Of a stretch of 64,000 bases of DNA, positions 33,298 to 43,682 are shown piece by piece (the first letter of the stretch is position 1; each line of letters begins with the position of its first letter). The stretch is taken from positions 202,822,002 to 202,886,001 of the forward strand of contig OW240912.1 of assembly GCA_933207985.1 (NCBI GenBank), in the 5' to 3' direction. The translations under genes and the position numbers were made by a program. Source of the stretch: Pelobates cultripes (taxonomy: Eukaryota > Chordata > Amphibia > Anura > Pelobatidae). The notes beneath the pieces were generated by a model, which saw nothing but the letters and a program-made list of their open reading frames with translations, was not told the DNA's origin and did no database searches.

Positions 33298-33466
33298 CAC
33301 TGATCAGCCACAACTTTAATACCACCTTCCTAATATTGTGTAGGTCCTCCTTGTGCTGCCAAAACAGCTCTGATGCATCGAGGCATGGACTCCACGAAAC
33401 CTCTGAACATGTCCTGTTGTTTAGGGCCATGATAGAAAGGTGTCAAAATACACAGTGCGTTGCAGT
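33298..33466. mobile_element. Tc1-like transposon fragment with internal inversion
   Basis: CACTGATCAGCCACAACTTT opens a fragment of the same family as 4198-5377 and runs colinearly to about 33420 (GTAGGTCCTCCTTGTGCTGC, ATGGACTCCACG). It then continues with sequence from deeper in the element in reverse orientation: CCATGATAGAAAGGTGTC at 33427-33444 is the inverse of GACACCTTTCTGTCATGG at about 4929-4946 of the larger copy. The remainder and the right terminus are missing. Confidence 0.8.
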
Positions 33467-33730
33467 TTTATATACCCACAGAATGACACATAAACACATA
33501 ATAAATTACACCATCTGGAATGAATGTGGAATGCAAATGCATCACTGGCAGAATCAGAAATGTGTAATGAATATGTGAGGCTTGGAGGGCACTGAGGCAG
33601 ATAGTGAAGTAATCAGGAGCAGGTGGAACACAACGAAGCACCATACCAGATTGACTGATGGCAGTCCATGGAAGTAGCTAATGGACTTTTAAAGATAGAC
33701 ATGGCATGAACTCTTATTTAGACTCTTGGA

Positions 33731-33770
33731 TGCCCCTTAAGAAATCTGTGATAGATGAAATGCGTAGGGC
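33731..33770 (+). ncRNA. hammerhead-ribozyme-like motif, degenerate
   Basis: The layout is stem I GCCC (33732-33735) with GGGC (33767-33770); core CTTAAGA (33736-33742, where CTGANGA is expected, so G5 is lost); one unpaired A; stem II ATCT/AGAT (33744-33747 and 33753-33756); then GAA, a 2-bp stem III AT..GT around GC, and a cleavage-type A at 33766. The same arrangement, including the extra A, recurs at 48796-48838. Minimal hammerheads with tiny stem III are known in Penelope-like elements. The G5 change predicts loss of activity. Confidence 0.35.
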
Positions 33771-33845
33771 TGAGATATACATATATATTGTTTATATTTT
33801 TTCTTGTTTGTTTATTTTTTGCAGTTCACAAGTTTTTTTTTGCCT

Positions 33846-34031
33846 GCTCTTATGAGATTAATCCACTTTCTTGGGACCTGTTTCCTCCTTGGACTCTCTG
33901 CAGGACCAACTCCTTCTTTTTGCATTCCTCCCTGTCATGGGTGTCTCATTCAAGGGCTCTGTTTAACCTTGACCTGCAGAGAGTCCCAGGAGGAAGCAGT
34001 TAATAAGTAAGTGGATTAATCTCATAAGAGC
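33846..34031. repeat. fold-back repeat with 23-bp perfect outer arms
   Basis: The outer arms at about 33846-33868 (GCTCTTATGAGATTAATCC...) and 34009-34031 (...GGATTAATCTCATAAGAGC) are perfect inverses. Inner arms continue imperfectly (TTCCTCCTTGGACTCTCTGC against GCAGAGAGTCCCAGGAGGAA). Arms are about 60 bp around a loop of roughly 65 bp. The repeat lies just downstream of the hammerhead-like motif. Confidence 0.8.
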
Positions 34032-34236
34032 AGACAAGGCTGCTGGAGTAGGACCTGCCAAAATGGGTTACCTTGATGCTGTGGCAACCTTATGCAACGT
34101 ATGATCATATCCTGTAACTAATCCCTGATTATTTTTTTGCCTAGTTGAGGTGTTTTTAAATAAAAATATTACATATTCTGTAAGACTTGAAGTTGCTGTT
34201 TACTGAATGAGCAAGTGCGCTGGATCTTGTATGTTT

Positions 34237-34372
34237 TATTTATATATATATATATATGGAACAAATTGAGAGCACTCATTGGATTTAGTAAACAAAAAAA
34301 TACATTAAATCAAACGCATATAAATCAACGTTTCGACCGTCTAGTGGTCTTTATATATATATATATATCTTT
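34237..34372. repeat. TA microsatellites flanking a hammerhead-like half-motif
   Basis: Two (TA)n tracts (about 34237-34257 and 34350-34368) bracket a stretch containing AACGTTTCGACCGTCTAGTG. On the minus strand this reads GACC-loop-GGTC-GAAACGTT, like stem II and the GAAA box of a hammerhead with a palindromic AACGTT stem III. The 5' half of the core is missing, apparently replaced by the TA tract. Confidence 0.4.
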
Positions 34373-34639
34373 TTTTATCAATTTTTTTATTTTTTTATTT
34401 TTTATTTAAAGGTTTTCATTTTTAACAATAATAATCATTGTAAAACAATGAAATATATGGAATAAAGAAAACATATAAATCATATCCATCCATTATAACA
34501 TTGATAACATATGCGTTATGAAAAACACTACATAGTGTCAAATAAGGTGTAAAAGCACTTTACATGTACTGGCGATAAATAGTGAACAAACAGGTGCGTA
34601 AAAACAAGAGTAAAAGGAGAGGCACATAAACTATGTAAT

Positions 34640-37305
34640 CCAATTAGGAATAACATAATGATATAGTATGTTTCCTTCCTGGGTTATTAATATACATTTT
34701 TTCTATTTGGGACTTCTCTAAATGAGTATATTTTTGGTCAAGTATTGGGACTTCAAATATCTTGCTTAATCTGGTAACTACAATCTCATATTTAGTGGCA
34801 TCTGAATCTTCTAAATCATGTTTTAATCTAAATTTGTCAAATGGTAACAATGAATTAATTGAGAAAAAAATCATCCAGATTATGTAGAGAGAGGGACCCC
34901 CTAGATATCAACATCAACCCCAGGAGTATCTTATTTTAAAATGGACACTGGCATGGTCCTGGACCACAAAACCTTTCCCTTTATCTGCCTAAACATTATA
35001 CTGCAAGTCTTTAACATTGTCCTGGTTATGGGAAGTATTTTTCTGATTTTAGGGCTCAAATTGAGGTATGAGGTAACCATAACAGTTCTTTAATCAAATA
35101 TGGACGTAACTTTTCTTTTTCAATTAATAACCACTGAGGTAGATCAGCAGTCAGATTAACCCCTTAAGGACACATGACATGTGTGACATGTCATGATTCC
35201 CTTTTATTCCAGAAGTTTGGTCCTTAAGGGGTTAAACTTAAAGGCATGTGCAGCATTCATTGCAAAATAATAACTTTGAAAATCAGGTACACCCAAACCA
35301 CCATTCACCCTAAGACTTTGCAGTATAGATAATTTGATCCTACTAGGTTTGTCTGACCAAATATATTTTATGATAGCCAAATTAAGTTTCTTAAAAAAGG
35401 AAAGTGTGATGGACAGTGGGATGGCCCTTAAAAAGTATAGTATTTTCAGTAGAATATTAATCTAATGAATGTATTTTACCCAGTCATGATATCTCCCGCC
35501 CCCTCCATCTGTCCATCTTCTTCTGTAGTTCTGGACAGACTTTTGCCAAGTTACACGCTTGCATATTTGTCAGGTTTTTGGTTAAGCTAATGCCCAAGTA
35601 AGTCACATGTGATTCCCTCCACTCAAAATTGAAGGCATCCCTCAGACCATCCATGACAGGTCGTGGAACATAAAAGGGCAAAGCCTGCATCTCAGTTTCA
35701 TTGAGTTTATAATAGGAAACATCCCCAAATTGTTTTATGTGCATCAAGGAATTAAGAGACGCAACCGGGTACCTTAAAGACAAAATTATATCATCTGAAA
35801 AGAGCCAAATCTTATGAGTGACACCACCAATCGCAACACCCTCTATCTTCGGGTCATTCCCAATTAGTTTGGCCAGGCATTCCATCACCAGAATAAATAA
35901 TAAAGGGGACAGGGGACAACCCTGTCTCGTACCATTAGTAAGTGGAAAACATTTTGAGATGAAACCCGTGGCTGACACTTTAACTGTAGGATGTTAATAC
36001 AGAGCAAAAATTGCATTTACTAGTGGAGTCATAAAACCAAATTTAAACAAAACCTCTTTTAAGTATCCCCAGTGTATTCTATCGAATGCCTTCTCTGCGT
36101 TCAATGAAAGAAGCAGAGAAGGCGCACGATCTGTTTATTCCAATATGAATTAAATAGCCCAGTTAAGTGTGGGGACAAAATAGTTGAAAAAGTCCTATAG
36201 TAATGAATGGTAAAACCATCTGGTCCCGGTGCCTTACCAGTAGGAGTATTTTTAATTGCCTCCAACACCTCATCCTGGATCATTGCTAAATTTAGAGTCT
36301 CCAAGTTTTTGGTAGCTGAAATGTATTTAAAAAACATCTAATTGTGTCCAAATTAGGTTGGCTGATGTTTGGGTCCAAATTAAAATTGTAAAGGGACCTA
36401 TAGTACTCTGCGAATGAATTGATAATTTCGGTTGGATGTACTATTTTTTCACCGCTATCAATTACAAGATGTTCAATCCTAGATTGAGCCATCTTGTGTT
36501 TCAATTTGGAGGCAAGCATCACTGAGGCTTTATTCCCTTTGGAGTAAAAAATTTGTCTTAAACGTTTCAACATCAAGCTTTTACGAGCCAATTGTATAGT
36601 GTCAATTTGTTGCTTAATGTCATTTATCATAGCCAATAATGAGGGGGTGGGCCAAGTTTATTAGCCTGATTTAAGTTGTATAAATCCTTTTCCAAAGATT
36701 TCAAATTTTTAGATTTCGTTTTTTTCAAGTAGGATGCTCGTTGAATAAAGTGACCTCTCATAACCGATTTGTGAGGATTCCAAACTGTTTCAAGAGTGAG
36801 ATCTGGATCTAAATTTTCTTTAAAGTAATTAGTGAGGGTAGTTTCAGCTAGTAATTTATTTTAAAGTTGCAAAACCAAGTTGTCAATTAATCTCCACGGT
36901 CTGCCTGGAGTCACTGAGAGGGACTCAGAAACATGTAACATTATTGGGACATGGTCAGACCAATTAATGTCCAATATTTCAGATCTAAATACAGTATGCA
37001 GAGTTGCCTCATCTACCAAAAACCTATCGATACATGAGTGCATGTTATACTGCACTGAATGATAAGTATAGTCTTTTTCACTTTCATGAGTCACTCGCCA
37101 TGCATCATATATATACCCATAGAAAAAAGATATTGAGAACATACATCTCTGTGCCAAACTTTTACTGTCACGCCTTTCAGACGAAGAAACAGTCTCTCTC
37201 ATTATATCTAATTCATGATCCATCACAAAGTTTGTATCACCGCACAAAATCAGTCTACCGTTGCATTCACCCAAAACTTTCTTAACAATGTTCTTTAAAA
37301 ATTTA
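34640..37305 (-). pseudogene. L1 ORF2, 5'-truncated and broken
   Basis: Endonuclease C-terminus at 36861-37274: LILCGDTNFVMDHELD, SCIDRFLVDEAT, INWSDHVPIMLHVS (catalytic SDH present). Linker at 36292-36636 (IEHLVIDSGEKIVHP, FAEYYRSLYN). Reverse transcriptase start at 36101-36337 (NTPTGKAPGPDGFTIHYY). The palm is at 35484-35978 with NGTRQGCPLSPLLF, WLFSDDIILSL (catalytic box FSDD, with the DD pair intact) and YYKLNETEMQAL. The thumb continues in other frames: KYIWSDKPSRIKLS, NGGLGVPDFQSYY, and after the MITE ADLPQWLLIEKEKLRPYL, ending near 34640. Several frameshifts and a lost stretch around the DAEKAFDR box (about 36000-36100) disable it. Confidence 0.82.
35160..35231. mobile_element. 72-bp micro-MITE with TTAA target duplication
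   Basis: The terminal inverted repeats CCCCTTAAGGAC (35160-35171) and GTCCTTAAGGGG (35220-35231) are perfect and flanked by TTAA (35156-35159 and 35232-35235). An internal hairpin, CATGACATG with CATGTCATG, lies at about 35174-35196. The TTAA target and CCC-start termini suit the piggyBac superfamily. Removing the element and one TTAA restores LINE ORF2 as HAFKF-NLTADLPQW. Confidence 0.85.
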
Positions 37306-37310
37306 AATGG

Positions 37311-40180
37311 AATTTTTTTTAAATTTATTTAAACAATTTTTTTATAAAATTTTCTTCAAAATATTACATTATTTTAACTATGTATCCAGAAATATTAAAT
37401 CATTTGAAACGCATATAGAACAATATTAAATTGAGGCCTAAGCTGACAAAATATGACAGCATCTTTCTTTATACAGAAAAAGAATGCAACAAAGTCTCCC
37501 ATCAATTTTCAATCACTGTAGTGTGTATCAGGGTATAAAAATGGATGACAAAGTGGGACTATGTATTCAAATTAGGAATATAGAGCAAAACTTTCATTAC
37601 TTCTGAACTCTGGTATATATCATGTCTCAATGTCTAGGATGGGCAGTGACATAAATTTATGTAAGAAAAGAGAAACATCTTATTCAATTATCTTTAATAC
37701 GTCTGGAGAACCATGAATAAAAATAAAAAGCAGATGGTGTAACTCGTTATGTGAGTAAACAAAATATGTTTATATGTTTTCTATTAGAACACTGAATCGT
37801 CTATTTAACTTACAAAAATTACAAAATAGTAATAGAAAAACATATATACATAAAATACTGACAGATGATAAAAGAAACATATCACGTGACCAAACACAAT
37901 ATCTGCAATCTGTTCCATGGTTTCCATAATGCATAACTAAACCTTACACAATTCAACATCAATTGCATTTTAAAGACAACCAATAAAACTACTAGAACTA
38001 ACTAATTAAAGAACTACAATACAGAAAGCATGAAGAAGAAAAATCTAAAAAAAACCTTTTTTTAAGCATGGTTAATGAAAACGTAAAAAAATATTAATGC
38101 ACATGTGTGGTAGTGTTGACATATAGACAAACATGTGGTAATCAAGACACAAAGCAAATGTGAATTTGAATCAGTAGAACTTACTTTTTTTCTCTCATCT
38201 TAAGTAAATAAATATAAAATAAAAGAACCAGGACAAACAATTTACAAAAATAATGTTGTCATAAAAATCCTGTGCCCAGTTGAGGCATTTAAACTGTTAG
38301 TTCAACTCTTTCTAATTAAACTTTTTTTTAATTTTAAATGTTAAAATGCCTTGTTAGGTATATTAAACTTGCTGCCCTTTACATTTTACAAAAATTGCTA
38401 ATAAATAAGCATAAACTTACCTGGAGTCCCACATAAGTTCTCATCAATGGTTTCCATGCTCTCTACAAAGAATCTGATTGGACTGAGCTGACCATCTCAG
38501 ATTGTGCGCATGAGGGTGCGGAGGGAGTGTGAGGTGGATGGGGATGGTGGACAAAGGGAAGGGATCTTAATAAAGACAAAACGGAGGCAGGGAGAGGGGT
38601 GGAAAGGGTGTGCGCGAGCAAGCGAGGGAGGCAGGGAACATAAAAGCTTTCCATTGTAGATGAACTCCCACCTGATTATGATTGTCACAAGTGCACAGTT
38701 CTTGCTGATGACACATAATTTATTGCATAGAATTATTGTTAGGCAGCCCAGAACAGACTGTCATGTGTGTCAGATGTTCAACTAACCCCTGGTATAAAAG
38801 TGCAGATTTCTCTGTATGTGCACAAAAGCAGAAAGAATGTCAGGTTAAGTTTGGAAGGCACATGAGACTCTGGAAAATTCCGATGAGAAAGTCCAGTTTT
38901 TACTGTGTAAACATAAGGCGATGGTGGTTTCTAGAGTGTTACTATGCATACCCCAACAACGCGTCTATGCCACATATTCTCTTTGTATACCCCAAGAATG
39001 GTCTATGAATGGACACAGCCATTTAACAAGTGCAAGGCTTGATTGAGCTCCCAACAGTAGCGATTTACCAGTGGTCTGCCTGTCCCGGGAGACAGGGTTG
39101 CACAGAGCATTCCCTTCCCACCAGAGCAGGCACCTGCATATCACCACATTGCTGGTGGGATGCAAAGCCCCTGGAGCATGATCTGCAGCTTTCCTGGATC
39201 AGAGTGTGGCAAGTGGGTTGATCTTACAGCACTGATTTCCCAGCTCCCTCACACACCCAGTACTGATGCTGGGAGCTGAAATGTGAACGATCTCTTTAAC
39301 CCTGGCATCAGAACTAAGCTTTGAAAAGGTGGGCGATCTGTGGAGAAACTGATCCTAGTAGTTCCCCGGTGGATACCAGGAATGTGGTTGGGCCAGGATG
39401 GCTGGGTGGACTTCATAGTGAATAAATAAATGAATAAATAATACAATAAAAAAATAAGTCTGTGTTTACTAATGTAAAAGTATGTGTGTGTGAGTCAGTG
39501 TGTGTATATGAATATGCATATTTGTATGTATCAACCTTTGCATTAGAATATGTGTATGAGTCTGTGTGTGTGTGAATGTATGAGTCTGTGTGAATATGAA
39601 TGTTTGTGTATGAGTATGTGTGTGTATACAACAGCCACAAATAATAAGTGGATAAAACAAGCGCTTACAAATATTTAACAATAAAAAAATTGATAAAGCT
39701 CTGAGGGCGGAGAGAAAAGTGTTAGGCGTGTGAGATGAGACAAGACTGTAAGATGAGAAGAGTCGCTGAACGACTTAATTGTTACAGAGAGTCTTCCAAA
39801 GATTGTAATATTTGTTTTAAATGTTTTTAATTCTACTTGAGAAATAATAAAGACTTCACAAATACCAACATTCTTTGTCTGTGGTCTGCTACATGTCTGG
39901 TGGCTCCATGAACTCAAGAAGCTTGATCCCTCCAGGACTCTTAAAGTGAGAGTGGCACACAATCCATTCATATACAGAGATTGTGACACCATAAGATTGT
40001 ATCTGTATGATTTGAAAGTGTGTACACGTTCTTCATTAGATGTTCTTATGTTTTTGTCTTAAAGGTTCAACAGAAGGAATTATAAAATAATACTTTATAT
40101 AAGTATCATCAGGTTTGTTTTACACACCTACTTTTTAGGTTGATTTATGCATTTGTATGTGTTAGACATGTGCAATTCGT
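37311..40180. other. AT-rich sequence, no gene recognised
   Basis: 37311-38440 is strongly AT-rich. 38440-39420 is more balanced but matches nothing I know. At 39840-39925 AATAAAGACTTC is followed by a T/G-rich segment and TGGTGGCTCC, faintly like an LTR end with a primer site, but no paired LTR was seen. Confidence 0.45.
39475..39640. repeat. TGTGTA/TGAGTC microsatellite
   Basis: A degenerate tandem tract of TGTGTGTG, TATGAGTC and TGTATGAATATG units. It produces spurious His/Thr-rich reading frames on the minus strand. Confidence 0.85.
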
Positions 40181-40216
40181 TTCAGTCCGAATATGAATTC
40201 GGACGAATTTCGGGTA

Positions 40217-40250
40217 ATTCGGACATTCAAGTACTTCTGAATGTCCGAAT
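40217..40250. repeat. short palindrome (CGAATTC-rich MITE tip)
   Basis: ATTCGGACATTCA (40217-40229) and TGAATGTCCGAAT (40238-40250) are perfect 13-bp inverses around an 8-bp loop. Related CGAATTC/ATTCGG words lie just upstream (40188-40216). It abuts the start of the CR1/L2 remnant at about 40257. Confidence 0.75.
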
Positions 40251-40256
40251 TGCCGA

Positions 40257-42160
40257 GGTCCCATTGGAATCTGAGATGGGTGTGTTAATCAACAAGGATC
40301 AGCACAAAGCAGAATATTTTGTTTTCTTCAGTATGTAGCATACAGGTGATTTGTTAGCACAACATAACGTGCTACAGCAACTCAATAAAGTTAATGTAAA
40401 CAAACCACTCTTTTTAATCTTTCAGGATTCTTTTCTTTCAGAAATCGCACCAGAGAATTGGAGAAAACCAGACCTGCAGACTTAACATCTGTAATTGGGA
40501 ATTATTGAAAGGCATGTTAATAATAATATTCAAGAATTCATTTTGAACAACAACATCATTAGCAGGAAACAACATGGTTTTATTAAAAACAGGTCATACC
40601 AAACTAACTTAAAGGAACACTATAGTCATCCAGACCACTTCATCTCAATGAAGTGGCCTGGGTGCAGCGTCCCTATTCTCTTAACCTGTAATGTAAAACA
40701 ATGCAGATTTGAGAAAGTGCAATGTTTACATTGCAGGGTTAAATCCATCTCTAATGGCTGTCAGTAAAACTCAGTCACGTGATATGGAAGCCCCATAAGA
40801 AATTTGCGTCAGTGCTTTTACATGGGAAAGTTTGAAGTCATGTGTGACACTTGCTGTGCATAGACATTAGTTCCCTAATGTTCCTCTATGAGGAGCATTG
40901 GACTAGACACCGGCAGAGGAGGCAGACTCCTCTGTGACATCGCTGGAGGAGGAGAGCCTCAGAAAAAAGGTAAGCAAAAACCTTTATGTTATTCATTTTA
41001 TTGTGGACTGGGGGAATGAAAAAAGTATGGACAGGAATACTTTAGCATTACAAATGCAGATTTGTATCCTAATGCGATAGTTTTCCTTTAATTGCATTCT
41101 ATGAACAAGTTTTTAGAAATGTAAATTTGGGTGTTCCAGTGATCTATTTGGATTTTGCTAAGGTATTACATACAGTTCCACACACAAAACTACTATTAAA
41201 ACTGAAACCAGTTGGTTTAGATGGAAAATCTTGTTCTTGGATAAAACATCGACTTAAAGATAGAGTGCAAAATAGATGTAAATGGAAAATGTTCAAAGTG
41301 GAAAGTGGAACTCTTCTGGCTTTAATTCTTGGTAATAAGTTTATAAATAATCTAGAAGTGGTAATTGAAACTGGATTTTCAGTGTTTGCAGATGGTACAA
41401 ATCTAGGTAAGATAATACAGTCTGAACATTGTATAACAGATGGATTAAGATAAATTGGAGGTTTGGGCAGGCACGTGCAAAGTCATGCATTTTGGAATAA
41501 AAAAACTCACACAACTTTAACATTAAATGGGTTTGAGTTATGGATAACATTAAATTAAAAGAAATTGGGAGCATGTAAGCTATTCCAGTCTACTATTGCA
41601 AAGGCTAGTAAGACACAGTCGTGTATAAAAAGGGGCATTGATTCACGTGATCAAAATATAAGGTTGCCTCTTTATCAATTAATATGCAGTGTAATTATGG
41701 ACACCTTTTTTTAAAGAAGGATTTTGAAGAACTAGAAAAAGTGCAGAGTGCAGCTATAAACTTAATAAGGAGCATGGAAAACATTACTATTGAAAAAAGG
41801 CTGGAAAAATGGAAATTGTTTTCTTTAGTAAAAAATAATATGTCTCAGAGAGGATATGACAGCATTATACAAATATATACAGGGTCAGTACAACCTACTA
41901 AATGCTTAACTTTTCTTTAGCACAAATGTATAACAGAAAAGAGGCCACCCATTGAGATTGAGACTGCTTACAGCAGAGGAAAGGATGCTTTAAAGTAATA
42001 GAGCAATAAAGATGTTGAATTTTGTACCCAAAGAGGTTTTCTTATCAGATTCTATAAATATAAAAAACAAAAAAAAGATCTAGATGTTTTTTTTTCCCCT
42101 TCAAAAACAGAGTAACTCAAGAATATAATTAATATGTAATATGCTGTTGACCCAAATCTG
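40257..42160 (+). mobile_element. CR1/L2-group LINE remnant, plus strand
   Basis: This corresponds to the middle and 3' part of the ORF2 seen intact at 43683-46410. Recognisable blocks are ESEMGVLINKDQHKAE (about 40265), ISRKQHGFIKNRSYQTN (40555-40608), YLDFAKVLHTVPHTKLLLKL (41145), FSVFADGTNLGKIIQ (41380; the catalytic FADD reads FADG) and FEELEKVQSAAINLI (41720). The reverse transcriptase is riddled with stops. A T2 MITE (40613-41087) splits it exactly within QTNL. The 3' boundary is approximate. Confidence 0.8.
40613..41087. mobile_element. T2/Kolobok-type MITE inserted in the LINE remnant
   Basis: The element is 475 bp between TTAA copies (40609-40612 and 41088-41091). The left end is AGGAACACTATAGTCATCC and the right end GCGATAGTTTTCCT. 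Removing it with one TTAA rejoins the LINE reading QTNLIAFYEQV. Confidence 0.85.
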
Positions 42161-42218
42161 AATGCCTTTATGGAGTCAAGAAAGATTGTTTCCCCCCTTT
42201 TTGTGGCATACCGTATTT

Positions 42219-42289
42219 TTCGCTCCATAAGACGCACTTTTTTTCCCCTCAAAAGTGAGGGGAAATGTATGTGCGTCTTATGGAACGAA
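42219..42289. repeat. palindromic repeat, 19-bp arms
   Basis: TTCGCTCCATAAGACGCAC (42219-42237) and GTGCGTCTTATGGAACGAA (42271-42289) are inverses with one mismatch. An inner hairpin (CCCCTCA...TGAGGGG) sits between them. The outer word CCGTATTTTTCGCTCCATAA is the tip of a widespread vertebrate non-autonomous DNA transposon type. Confidence 0.8.
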
Positions 42290-42424
42290 TGTGTGGTACC
42301 TTGAGTCAAAATGCCAGAGTGCAGGGATGAAAAGTAGATCGTGCGGCAGAGAGGAGGCTCCTGGGGTTCCGGTATTGCGTCTGTCCGGCGCCGTGCTTCT
42401 TCCCCGCTTGCTCGTAGCAAATGG

Positions 42425-42640
42425 TCTCGTCTGGATCTACCGCCACCTAGCTTCCCTCACTTGAACAGCAGTGGTCTCGCCGGGATCTACCGCCACCTAG
42501 TTTCCCTCACTCCAACAGCAGTGGTCTCGCCGGGATCTACCGCCACATAGTTTCCCTCACTTCAACAGCAGTGGTCTCGCCGGGATTTGAGGTAAGAGAT
42601 CTACCGCCACCTAGCTTTCCTCACTTCAACAGCACTGTTA
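42425..42640. repeat. 50-bp tandem repeat, about four units
   Basis: Units built on GATCTACCGCCACCTAG and TTCCCTCACTTCAACAGCAG recur at 42434, 42484 and 42534 with a 50-bp period. A fourth unit is displaced by about 13 bp (42596). The array ends right where the Penelope terminal repeat begins (42645). Confidence 0.85.
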
Positions 42641-43230
42641 GCAGTGACATCATCGTATGTGGTACTTCTTGCCGTTTAGGTGTACAGTTCATTAATTATT
42701 ACCTAGAGAGTCTCTAATCGTCCATAGAGAGATATAATCTCTCCACATAATGCACAATAGAGCTAAAGAGGGAAAAGAAATAGAATAAAAATCCAAAGAA
42801 TATATCATTATAACTTATATATGGGGGTACATCCAAAAAGAATAGTGTGATTTATATAAGGAAGTCAATCAGTCTAAGGGGTGAGGAGCCAGGACTATGG
42901 CTAAACATTTAATATCAATACATATAAACTATAAAAAGATATAATATACCAAAACGATAGAGACATTTTTCATCAACAAGTGTTGCAAACCATGCAAAAA
43001 ATGATGCAGAAGAGTAAAGATCAAAAGGAAATAATGTAGAGAAATCTATTAAAAATCTATACTCTTATTATATAAAAACTAAAATATTTTAAGATTTATG
43101 TGGATATAGATGAAATAAAATTCATTATAGGAAGCTTGTGTATTACATAGCTACATAGTTATATAGCTGAAAAGAGACTTTCGTCTATCAAGTTCAGCCT
43201 TCCTCACATTTGTTTTTTGCTGTTGATCCA

Positions 43231-43563
43231 TAGTGATGTCCCGAACGGTTCGCCGCGGACTCATCATTGAGTAAACTTTGACCCTGTACCTCACAGTCAG
43301 CAGACACATTCCAGCCAATCAGCAGCAGACCCTCCCTCCCAGGCCCTCCCACCTCCTGGACAGCAACCATTGTGAAGCTGCATTCTTAGTGAGCTGTCCA
43401 GGAGGTGGGAGGGTCTTGGAGGGAGGGTCTGCTGCTGATTGGCTGGAATGTGTCTGCTGAATGTGAGGTAGAGGGTCAAAGTTTACTCAATGATGAGTCC
43501 GCGGCGAACCGTTCGTGGCGAACCGTTCGCGATCCGTTTGGCGAACAGTTCGGGACATCACTA
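43231..43563. mobile_element. hAT-type fold-back MITE with 8-bp target duplication
   Basis: The element is 333 bp and starts TAGTGATGTCCCGAAC and ends GTTCGGGACATCACTA. It is flanked by a perfect TTGATCCA duplication (43223-43230 and 43564-43571). It folds back almost entirely: arms include CGCCGCGGACTCATCATTGA / TCAATGATGAGTCCGCGGCG and the CCAATCAGCAGCAGACCCTC block with its inverse. 8-bp duplications are the hAT signature. No coding capacity. Confidence 0.92.
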
Positions 43564-43682
43564 TTGATCCAAAAGAAGGCAAAAAAAACCAGTTTGAAGC
43601 ACAATTTTGCAACAAGCTAGGAAAAAAAATTCCTTCTTGAACCCAGAATGGCAGTCAGATTTATCCTTGGATCAAGCAGTTA

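Larger units (their letters stand above)
34375..37310 (-). mobile_element. L1-type LINE, 5'-truncated, minus strand
   Basis: The 3' end lies at a T-rich plus-strand tract (34370-34410), the complement of a poly(A) tail. Reading on the minus strand, 3' UTR and ORF2 extend to about 37310 where the element is cut off within the endonuclease. ORF1 and the 5' UTR are absent. It belongs to a different L1 lineage from the copies at 5745 and 14951. A 72-bp MITE sits in the ORF2 C-terminal region. Confidence 0.85.

Noticed and set aside
39413..39681. His/Thr-rich frames on the minus strand
   Set aside because: Direct translation of a TGTGTATGAGTC microsatellite.
39840..39925. Possible retroviral LTR end and primer site (AATAAAGACTTC ... 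TGGTGGCTCC)
   Set aside because: No second LTR, no gag or pol nearby, and the bases after TGG do not clearly match a tRNA 3' end.
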